A stretch of DNA of 64,000 bases from Epilithonimonas sp. JDS (lineage in GTDB: Bacteria; Bacteroidota; Bacteroidia; Flavobacteriales; Weeksellaceae). Below, piece after piece: positions 57,780-64,000 of the stretch. The first letter of the stretch is position 1, and the number at the start of each line of letters is the position of its first letter. The notes beneath the pieces are model-generated. The model saw nothing but the letters and a program-made list of their open reading frames with translations, was not told where the DNA came from and did not search any database. The translations under genes and the position numbers were made by a program. The DNA lies in the NCBI RefSeq assembly GCF_021261315.1, contig NZ_JAJSAX010000001.1:744001-808000 (forward strand). Direction: 5' to 3'.

Positions 57780-58151
57780 ATGAAATCAAAGATCATCCTC
57801 GAAGACATCAAAATCTACGCGTACCACGGTGTTTTGCCGGAAGAAGCTATCATCGGAAATCATTATGTTGTAAATCTAGAAGTTCATTCCGATTTGGAAA
57901 AAGCATCGCAGTCCGATAATCTTAATGACACCATCAATTATGCTGAGATCAACCAAATTATCCATCAGGAAATGGAAATCCGGTCTCAACTTTTGGAACA
58001 CGTGATTGGCAGAATCATTAATAAAATAGAAAATCAATTCCCGGAAATCTCATTTATCAAAATCAAATTAACCAAAACAATTCCGCCAATGAAAGGCGAA
58101 ATGAAAGGTGTGAGCCTGGAATTTGAGAAAGAAATTAATGTTTTAAAATAA
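57780..58151 (+). CDS. folB: Dihydroneopterin aldolase
   Basis: 123 aa. I-Y-A-Y-H-G-V-L-P-E-E near the N-terminus, L-N-D-T-I-N-Y-A-E-I in the middle (substrate Tyr/Asn) and L-L-E-H-V-I-G-R-I and I-K-L-T-K-T-I-P-P-M near the end are the family's four signatures. Folate synthesis enzyme. Probably its own transcript, as a terminator and the candidate RNA separate it from nadA; the RDD gene follows 23 bp later. Confidence 0.94.
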   Translation: MKSKIILEDIKIYAYHGVLPEEAIIGNHYVVNLEVHSDLEKASQSDNLNDTINYAEINQIIHQEMEIRSQLLEHVIGRIINKIENQFPEISFIKIKLTKTIPPMKGEMKGVSLEFEKEINVLK

Positions 58152-58174
58152 AAAAATAACCAAACCAAAAAACC

Positions 58175-58678
58175 ATGAAAAACCATTACCGAATCGTAGA
58201 GCGTTACAAAGCAGAAAAGATCTTAAGATTTGCAACTTTTCTTATAGATTACGTCATTATTATCCTGATAAATTATCTTATCGGAACCATCATCGGACTG
58301 CTGTACTACGCCACCCAATCAGAATTTATGTACAAAATTATCCTGGCTATCAATAACCGATTTTTTGCATATCTGATTTCGATCGTTGTGTTTCTTACTT
58401 ACTACAACGTATTAGAATATTTTACAAAAGGAAGGACCATCGGAAAATTCGTTACAGGAACAATAGCGGTAAAAGAAGACGGAAGCACTCCAACTTCGAA
58501 TGATTTTCTGAAAAGAAATTTCAGCAGAATTGTCCCATTTGATGCGCTTTCATTCTTCGGGACCAACGGCTGGCACGACAGCTGGAGCGATACCAGAGTA
58601 GTAAAAAGAAATGCTTACCTGGAAGCTTTGGAAAGAGAAAATTCCATCGAAGATATTGGACAGATCGCCGTGGAATAA
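58175..58678 (+). CDS. RDD family membrane protein
   Basis: 167 aa. R-F-A-T-F-L-I-D-Y-V-I-I with D as the second acidic of the R-D-D pattern, two to three membrane helices and G-R-T-I-G-K-F-V-T-G-T in the conserved cytoplasmic turn, followed by F-L-K-R-N-F-S-R-I-V-P-F-D. RDD proteins are of uncertain function (some are linked to Na+ transport). 23 bp after folB and likely co-transcribed. Confidence 0.88.
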   Translation: MKNHYRIVERYKAEKILRFATFLIDYVIIILINYLIGTIIGLLYYATQSEFMYKIILAINNRFFAYLISIVVFLTYYNVLEYFTKGRTIGKFVTGTIAVKEDGSTPTSNDFLKRNFSRIVPFDALSFFGTNGWHDSWSDTRVVKRNAYLEALERENSIEDIGQIAVE

Positions 58679-58742
58679 AATGTTAAGAAAATCTTAAAAT
58701 TTGGTATTGCTTTTGATGCAAGAGATTCAAATACAAAATTTT

Positions 58743-59474
58743 ATGAGAACATATATTGCAGTTGGAATTGCTGCATTAGGTTTTATTATTGCGGCCGCTC
58801 TCTTAGGCAGCGCTGTCAAAAACAGAAACAAATCTGAGAACACTGTTTCTGTCACCGGACTTGGTTCCAAGACTTTTACATCGGACCTCATTGCGTGGTC
58901 GGGCAGTTTTTCCAAAAACAGTTTTGAGCTGAAAACGGCTTACGATGATTTGGCTATTGACAGAAAAGTAATTTATGATTATCTGAAATCAAAAGGCGTC
59001 AAGGAAAATGAAATGATCTTTTCGGCTGTTGATATTCAGAAACAGTTCAGAAGTTTTACTGATGCCAGCGGAACTTATCAGCAAGGCGAATTTGCAGGCT
59101 ACAACTTGACACAAAGTGTTTCCATCAAATCCAAGGAAGTTTCGAAGATCGAAAATATCTCCAGAAACATTACAGAAATCATCAACCGCGGAATTGAATT
59201 TACATCTTCATCGCCTCAATATTTCTACACCAAATTGGCCAATGTAAAACAAGAGATGATTGCCAATGCAACTAAAGACGCCAAAGAACGCGCAGAGAAG
59301 ATTGCTGAAAATGCAGGAAGTGACCTTGGAAATCTGAAGAAAGCAACAATGGGCGTGATCCAAATTACGGCGCCAAACTCTAACGAAGATTACTCTTACG
59401 GCGGCACTTACAACACGACTTCCAAGGATAAGGAAGCGAGTATTACAATTAAGCTTGAGTATGAAGTTGATTAA
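58743..59474 (+). CDS. SIMPL (DUF541) domain protein
   Basis: 243 aa from ATG 58743, where an N-terminal membrane helix (I-A-V-G-I-A-A-L-G-F-I-I-A-A-A-L-L) directly follows; ATG 58716 would add nine residues. SIMPL features: N-T-V-S-V-T-G-L-G near residue 37, A-W-S-G-S-F, and K-D-A-K-E-R-A-E-K-I-A-E-N-A-G-S-D-L-G in the C-terminal third. Periplasmic, with homologues forming barrel-like oligomers; function not fixed. Ends at a bidirectional terminator. Confidence 0.88.
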   Translation: MRTYIAVGIAALGFIIAAALLGSAVKNRNKSENTVSVTGLGSKTFTSDLIAWSGSFSKNSFELKTAYDDLAIDRKVIYDYLKSKGVKENEMIFSAVDIQKQFRSFTDASGTYQQGEFAGYNLTQSVSIKSKEVSKIENISRNITEIINRGIEFTSSSPQYFYTKLANVKQEMIANATKDAKERAEKIAENAGSDLGNLKKATMGVIQITAPNSNEDYSYGGTYNTTSKDKEASITIKLEYEVD

Positions 59475-59516
59475 AAGAACTTAGATACAGGAATTAGATC
59501 AGAAAAGTCTTACAAA

Positions 59517-59551
59517 TAAAAAAGAGAAACCAATCGGATTCTCTTTTTTTG
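59517..59551. terminator. Bidirectional terminator
   Basis: AAAAAGAGAA and TTCTCTTTTT pair around ACCAATCGGA (with an inner CC/GG). Lies between the convergent SIMPL and MscS genes. Confidence 0.85.
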
Positions 59552-60409
59552 CTATATTTTATCTTCTTCTGGAGTTGATTGTGTGATATTGATGCTTGTC
59601 GGCGTTACCAGGTTGACGCCTTCTTTTACCAAGCGCTCATTGATATTCATAATTGCTTCACTTTTCAGATTGCTGAAATTGTTGCCCTGCTCCAGCCAGA
59701 ATTTGACCTGAAGATTGAAAACGCCTTGCTTCACATTCGTAAAGAGAACTTCTGTTGCATCTGTTTTATCTACGTGTTCGAGCGTTTTAATCTCATCAAG
59801 AATCGCTGCTTTTGCTTTCTGAATATCTTCTCCCACCGGAATTTCGAAGTCCAGAATAATCCGTCTTTGAGGCGAAGCTGTCACATTGAAAAATGGCGCA
59901 TTGAAGATGATCTGATTTGGAATATAAACTTTTTTACCATCATCCGTAATCATTTTGGTTGTAAGCAATCCAATATCCTGAACGGTTCCAGAATTCCCGC
60001 CAATTGTCACATAATCTCCAATTTTGAAAGCCTTATCAACGCCAACCAACATTCCGGAAAACATACTGGAAACCAAATCCTTCAGTGCGACTCCGGCAAT
60101 AACCCCGGCAACTCCCAAACTTCCCAGAAACTTAATAAAAAATCCGCTGAATCCCATTATCTCTAATGAAATAAAAGCACCCATCAGAATAATCAGGAAT
60201 TTGAAAACTGAGATCAGGGTAACGACTGATTCATTTTTGGTTTTCGGGAAAAATTTGTGAAACAGCTTGACAGACCAGCGACTGAGATAAGTACTTGTCA
60301 TCAGGAAAAACAGGAAAACCAAAATCCCAACGATGAGTCTTGGCGTGATCTCGGCAAAGCTGATGTACCATTTTTGAAGGACGGCGTAAACCGTATTGAT
60401 GTATTCCAT
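59552..60409 (-). CDS. Small-conductance mechanosensitive channel (MscS family)
   Basis: 285 aa. Three N-terminal membrane helices, the Gly/Ala-rich pore helix L-G-S-L-G-V-A-G-V-I-A-G-V-A-L-K-D near residues 93-109, then the cytoplasmic beta domain with G-T-V-Q-D-I-G-L-L-T-T and I-P-N-Q-I-I-F-N. Opens under membrane tension to release osmolytes. Size matches E. coli MscS. Monocistronic: terminators lie on both sides. Confidence 0.94.
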   Translation of the reverse strand: MEYINTVYAVLQKWYISFAEITPRLIVGILVFLFFLMTSTYLSRWSVKLFHKFFPKTKNESVVTLISVFKFLIILMGAFISLEIMGFSGFFIKFLGSLGVAGVIAGVALKDLVSSMFSGMLVGVDKAFKIGDYVTIGGNSGTVQDIGLLTTKMITDDGKKVYIPNQIIFNAPFFNVTASPQRRIILDFEIPVGEDIQKAKAAILDEIKTLEHVDKTDATEVLFTNVKQGVFNLQVKFWLEQGNNFSNLKSEAIMNINERLVKEGVNLVTPTSINITQSTPEEDKI

Positions 60410-60425
60410 AATGTGATATTAATAA

Positions 60426-60450
60426 AAAAAACCGACAAAAGCCGGTTTTA
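60426..60450 (-). terminator. Terminator of the OmpW/OprF-like barrel gene
   Basis: AAAACCG (60428-60434) pairs with CGGTTTT (60443-60449). Read on the - strand it is followed by a T-run. Confidence 0.65.
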
Positions 60451-60469
60451 TTGTATGTGTATACTAAAA

Positions 60470-61060
60470 TTATTTAGCTTCGTTAGCAATTCTTTTTGCT
60501 TGTCCGCTTGGCAAATAGATACTGAAACCTACATTAAAAGTAATATTTGAATTCAAACCTTCGCTACCAAACCCAGCTCTACCTTTGTATTTTACTAAGC
60601 CTTCGACTCCTATATTTGGTGTTATAAAGTAAGAATACCCAGGTCCAACTCCAAAATCAAGACCGGTTGTAGAAGGTCCGTTTTCAACAGAGTATCCTCC
60701 AACACCTACATTACCTTCGAAGAACCAACGTCCGTGATTAAGCAAATTATCAACGCCAGCTTCTCCCGGAGAGATGAAATAACGTCCTAAAGCGCCAACA
60801 CCATAATCAAAAGCTGTAGGACTACCTTTCGTAGCCTTACTTATACCTAAATCTACATAAGCACCTAATGCAACATTATCTTTAATGAAATAAGCTGCTT
60901 TCGGCTGCAAAGCAATACTGTAACCAGCGCCAGTATTAAGTCCAAAATTACTAGTTACCAAACTGCTACCTACCATCCAATTTCCTTCTTGTATTTGAGC
61001 ATTTGCTGTAGAGAATAATCCTGTTACTAAAACCGCTGCTCCAAAAATCAATTTTTTCAT
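60470..61060 (-). CDS. Outer-membrane beta-barrel protein
   Basis: 196 aa. Signal peptide L-I-F-G-A-A-V-L-V-T-G-L-F-S-T-A-N-A ending near residue 21, then alternating aromatic/small strands (W-M-V-G-S-S-L, S-I-A-L-Q-P-K-A-A-Y-F, N-V-A-L-G-A-Y-V-D-L-G) as in small 8-stranded outer-membrane proteins, ending in N-V-G-F-S-I-Y-L-P. Function unknown; single gene. Confidence 0.88.
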   Translation of the reverse strand: MKKLIFGAAVLVTGLFSTANAQIQEGNWMVGSSLVTSNFGLNTGAGYSIALQPKAAYFIKDNVALGAYVDLGISKATKGSPTAFDYGVGALGRYFISPGEAGVDNLLNHGRWFFEGNVGVGGYSVENGPSTTGLDFGVGPGYSYFITPNIGVEGLVKYKGRAGFGSEGLNSNITFNVGFSIYLPSGQAKRIANEAK

Positions 61061-61211
61061 ATCGTTAAATTTTTCGTTAATAATTATCTAATCTTCATTT
61101 TACAAAGGATGTGCCACTTTGGGAAAATGTGATTTTTAACAGGTATTCGAATTATTTAACCAAAATTGTGATTAGTAGAAAAGCATTCATAATCAGTCTT
61201 TTATTATTTAA

Positions 61212-61245
61212 TTAAAAAAGCCAACCTAAAAAGGCTGGCTTAGAA
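61212..61245 (-). terminator. Terminator of the T9SS protein gene
   Basis: AAGCCAACC (61218-61226) and GGCTGGCTT (61233-61241) pair with one mismatch; on the - strand they are followed by a T-run. Downstream of the stop at 61264. Confidence 0.65.
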
Positions 61246-61263
61246 AAAATATTTGAATATGAT

Positions 61264-63468
61264 TTATAAAATTACTTTTTTGGTCTTCACACCTTTGTCT
61301 GTAGTAATTTTTAGAATATAAACACCTTTGACAAGTTTCGTGTTATTAATTCTGACTTCTTTAGAATTGTTAGCAGAAACAGAATTAACCAATTTTCCTG
61401 AGACTTCATAAACATCAACAGAACTGATATTCTGATCTCCTTTGATTACCCACTCATTATTTTGTTTGTACACGATTAATTCTTTGGTTTGAGAAGCACC
61501 TGCAGAAAGTACAGCATTTTCATAAAGGATACTGAATCTGTTTTCGTTTGTCTCTTTTGCCGTTGTGAATGAGTAATAATGTTCCTGAAGATTGGTGATT
61601 GTTCCGGTAACGTTATCTTTCAGATAGATGGCTTTCAAATTATCTTTAAAAACACCTTCCTTATCATCCAAAGCGATTTTTGCAACTCCCGCAACAGAAG
61701 AAACATAGCCTAGACCAAAATGATCTGCAGCAGTTATAGGATAATGACGTGCCTGAATCTGTAATCTATAAGGACTCACAACAGAGAAGAAAGAATCCTG
61801 ACCTAAAGAAAATAAATTAGCATCGTAATCCTCATCGTATCCATCTGTAGCATAAGGAACGTGCGCTACAAGGATTGTATTTGCAATATTATTTGGATTG
61901 ATAAATTTCAACCAATATCTATCGATAGTCGGCTCACCTTCGTCGCCGCCATCATCATCTCCTTCGCCGTCATCCTCTCCATCTTTATTGAAAAATATAG
62001 AGTCTGCTGTGTTAGAAGATCTGATTCCATTGGTAAAAGTCAGTGCAACATTATTTGCTCTTGCCTGTACAAGGAAGCCTTGACCCACTTTTGTAAAACC
62101 TAGTGGTCGTAGAGAAGGTTCCTCAATATTTCCAGAGACATAAGAAGGACCAACACCTCCCACACCGGAAACAAAAGTGGCGTAGTTGTTACCAGCATAA
62201 TTAGATCCCTGCTGTGTTTTCACATCATTTAAAGTTGTCCAGAACCATTGCTTGTTGAATATCGCTGATCTGTTGCTTCCGTAATTGTAAAGTGTTGCGA
62301 AATTGATATTAGACGGATATGGATTTCCTACCAAATTATAACCTTTATCTGCACCAGCACTTCTCTGCAGATTGACTGTTATATTTCCATTGTGATCTAA
62401 TCCTTCGAATGTGAACATCTCTGTGATCTGTGATGTTGGGGAATATGAATCTTTTCCTCTGATGGCATATCCGATGCCAGAAGCAAATGTAGATGATGCG
62501 CTGAGACCAGTTCTTTTGAATGTATCAGTAGGTTCATCATACACGGTGAAATAGTTAGTTGGTGTGCCTGTAGAAAAAGCAAAAAGATTCTGACCACTTA
62601 CCGGGCTGCTCCAGTAATTATAATCATTTTTCTTTAGGTTGGCTTCTCTTTTTACCGTCACTTTTCCAGTACCAGTTCTTGTAGAACCATCTACCAGTAG
62701 GTAAGTTGCATTGTTGTTAACAAGGATTGTCCCGTTGTTCACAACGTTTCCATTTACTTTAAAAGATCTGTCTGACTGAAGTGATAAAGTAACACCTGAG
62801 TTAATTGTAATATTGTTTACAGACAAACTTTCCCCTGTCATATTGTAATTAGCAGCGAAAATAGCATTGGATTGCAAAGCCGGTTTTCCATAGTTCCAAG
62901 CGGTTCCGTTCCAGGTAGTATCTGGCACTAGTGCGAAAGTTGCTTTGTAATTTGCACCCGCATTATTAAGTAAAACAGCTCCTGAAGAAGTTGTTACCGA
63001 ATAATACATTTCCAAGGTATAGTTGCCAGTCGTAAAATTTGTTGCTAATGATGTTCCATCGCCACTGTAAGACACAGCCCAAGTCTCGTCTGTACCGCCA
63101 CATGAATTAGCAGTAGTTGCGCCTTTGACAAGCGGTATTGCGGTAAAAGCAGTTGCGCCAGGACCAGCAGCTGTAGAGTAAGCTCTGTAGTAAACTGTAA
63201 CAGCAGTTGCCGTTTGACCGGAACATCTGTTAACTCTAGTCTGCACACCACTCAATCTCAAGACATTACCACCTGTTACAAATGTTCCCAAATTAGCTCC
63301 CTGATAGGCAGCATTAGTCCCACAACCGCCGCCATTGTTTACACAATATGTGGTGATTGGAGCTTCGAACCTTTTTTTAAAACTTGGGTAAGCATACTGA
63401 ATGGACTGTGCCTGAAACACTGTAAAACCGAACAGCGTCAGGACAAAAAATATTAGACTTTTTTTCAT
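61264..63468 (-). CDS. T9SS-secreted protein with acidic linker
   Basis: 734 aa from ATG 63468; the frame to 63492 adds eight residues ahead of the signal peptide (F-F-V-L-T-L-F-G-F-T-V-F-Q-A-Q). The N-terminal ~250 residues are beta-rich, with a Cys-rich start (C-V-N-N-G-G-G-C-G) and a further Cys pair near 70-120. Around residue 510 lies a Gly/Asp/Glu linker (D-G-E-D-D-G-E-G-D-D-D-G-G-D-E) that may bind calcium. The C-terminal ~80 residues are a type IX sorting domain ending V-K-T-K-K-V-I-L. Surface-exposed or released; role unknown, adhesin-like. On the - strand a TAATTTTG box (63490-63497) is a likely promoter. Confidence 0.85.
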   Translation of the reverse strand: MKKSLIFFVLTLFGFTVFQAQSIQYAYPSFKKRFEAPITTYCVNNGGGCGTNAAYQGANLGTFVTGGNVLRLSGVQTRVNRCSGQTATAVTVYYRAYSTAAGPGATAFTAIPLVKGATTANSCGGTDETWAVSYSGDGTSLATNFTTGNYTLEMYYSVTTSSGAVLLNNAGANYKATFALVPDTTWNGTAWNYGKPALQSNAIFAANYNMTGESLSVNNITINSGVTLSLQSDRSFKVNGNVVNNGTILVNNNATYLLVDGSTRTGTGKVTVKREANLKKNDYNYWSSPVSGQNLFAFSTGTPTNYFTVYDEPTDTFKRTGLSASSTFASGIGYAIRGKDSYSPTSQITEMFTFEGLDHNGNITVNLQRSAGADKGYNLVGNPYPSNINFATLYNYGSNRSAIFNKQWFWTTLNDVKTQQGSNYAGNNYATFVSGVGGVGPSYVSGNIEEPSLRPLGFTKVGQGFLVQARANNVALTFTNGIRSSNTADSIFFNKDGEDDGEGDDDGGDEGEPTIDRYWLKFINPNNIANTILVAHVPYATDGYDEDYDANLFSLGQDSFFSVVSPYRLQIQARHYPITAADHFGLGYVSSVAGVAKIALDDKEGVFKDNLKAIYLKDNVTGTITNLQEHYYSFTTAKETNENRFSILYENAVLSAGASQTKELIVYKQNNEWVIKGDQNISSVDVYEVSGKLVNSVSANNSKEVRINNTKLVKGVYILKITTDKGVKTKKVIL

Positions 63469-63489
63469 AACCGATAAATTTTCTAATTG

Positions 63490-63497
63490 CAAAATTA
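63490..63497 (-). promoter_or_regulatory. -7 promoter box of the T9SS protein gene
   Basis: Read on the - strand this is TAATTTTG (TAnnTTTG), 22 bp upstream of the ATG. Confidence 0.45.
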
Positions 63498-63596
63498 AAA
63501 AAAATAATCGTCATTAAATATTAAAAAATTAACATAATCACCAATTAAACATACTAATGATAATGTTAAATTTTTATGAATGATTATAATGGAAGG

Positions 63597-64000
63597 TTAC
63601 GAAATCATAAGTTTATCATAATTTTCTTTTAATAATTCCCAAATGACTTCCTGTCTGTAGATCATAATACTGGATCTTGAAACTGCCTGAATATCATTGT
63701 AAAGATCATTTTTCAGAATTTTTTCCATCGAATCAAGAAGAGAAGATTCATCTTTTGGAGGAAAAATCAAGCCGTTATAATTTTCTTTTACAATTTCATT
63801 ACAGCCATTGATATTGGAAACCAGGGCTGGAATTCCCATGGCCAACGCCTGCAAAACTACATTGGGAAAACCTTCTCTGTAACTTGGAAATGCCAGACAA
63901 TTGCTGATTGCAAAATACGGCCTTACATCTTTTTGAAAACCGACAGAAATGATGTTTTCGTTCTTTTCAATTTCATCCAAAACATCCTGTGACAACGGAT
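63597..64000 (-). CDS. GT4-type glycosyltransferase, C-terminal part (5' end outside window)
   Basis: The frame runs off the right edge, so the N-terminal domain is missing. The visible ~134 residues are the nucleotide-sugar-binding half of a GT-B glycosyltransferase: Y-R-E-G-F-P-N-V-V-L-Q-A-L-A-M-G-I-P-A-L-V-S, with the donor-binding Glu, and N-I-N-G-C-N-E-I-V following. In the E-x7-E motif the second Glu is Gln; I recall this in many flavobacterial GT4 proteins. Likely builds a surface polysaccharide. Confidence 0.88.
   Translation of the reverse strand, partial: PLSQDVLDEIEKNENIISVGFQKDVRPYFAISNCLAFPSYREGFPNVVLQALAMGIPALVSNINGCNEIVKENYNGLIFPPKDESSLLDSMEKILKNDLYNDIQAVSRSSIMIYRQEVIWELLKENYDKLMIS

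Noticed and set aside
59579-60166. 195-aa frame opposite the MscS channel gene
   Set aside because: Shadow frame with random composition; MscS motifs are clear on the - strand.
1-64000. tRNA, rRNA, transposase or integrase genes
   Set aside because: No cloverleaf-like segment with CCA-proximal features, no rRNA core sequence and no transposase or integrase motif was seen on either strand.

Overview
The window is AT-rich and densely coded on both strands. It looks like a chromosome segment of a Bacteroidota bacterium, class Flavobacteriia, most likely the Chryseobacterium / Epilithonimonas side of Weeksellaceae. The placement is an inference from gene content and style. Evidence includes type IX secretion C-terminal tails (three large secreted proteins), TAnnTTTG-type -7 promoter boxes, weak or absent Shine-Dalgarno sequences, a class II HMG-CoA reductase, a stand-alone GTP cyclohydrolase II, DUF4292 next to an EnvC-like protein, and several dispersed palindromic repeats of a flavobacterial type. 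No tRNA, rRNA, CRISPR array, transposase or prophage gene was seen.

Layout. (1) 1-8.3 kb: an array of four 'oxidoreductase then AraC regulator' modules, all on the + strand: SDR, SDR, NAD(P)-binding epimerase-like enzyme and aldo/keto reductase, each followed by a paralogous ~300-aa AraC protein. It is capped by a divergent HxlR regulator / azoreductase pair. Three of the modules have a direct repeat of exactly 21 bp period upstream, with a different sequence in each, as expected for AraC-type operators. (2) 8.4-14.9 kb: dihydroorotase, a GH92 mannosidase, a polysaccharide flippase and a sugar-nucleotide transferase. (3) 15-21.4 kb: cell-envelope and housekeeping genes (DUF4292 lipoprotein, EnvC-like activator, TatA, DUF4254, lipoprotein, RibA, HU, PanD, YbhN-like). 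(4) 21.4-30.4 kb: DNA repair genes SbcC, SbcD, UvrC and exonuclease III, with small proteins between. (5) 31-39 kb: two tandem T9SS-exported repeat proteins, a carboxypeptidase-like-domain protein, and a gene-free repeat zone holding a 21-bp minisatellite and a duplicated palindromic element. (6) 39-43 kb: extradiol dioxygenase, YceI and a TonB-dependent receptor. (7) 43-46.7 kb: a DUF4130 protein and a radical-SAM DNA repair protein split by a ParDE-like toxin-antitoxin module, then a class III Fic protein. (8) 46.8-50.4 kb: HMG-CoA reductase, small membrane proteins, a GC-rich candidate structured RNA, and SucC. (9) 50.5-52.3 kb: an AT-rich accessory cassette of GHKL ATPase, STAS-like DUF4325 protein and PIN nuclease, attached to the 3' end of punA. 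(10) 52.3-64 kb: LpxK, PunA, YicC, Gmk, NadA, FolB, RDD, SIMPL, MscS, an outer-membrane barrel, another T9SS protein and a truncated glycosyltransferase.

The best candidates for an undescribed system are the ATPase / STAS-like / PIN cassette at 50505-52318, whose ATPase carries a single-base frameshift between its N box and its ATP lid, and the AraC/oxidoreductase array with module-specific 21-bp operators. All calls come from reading sequence and motifs; no database search was run.
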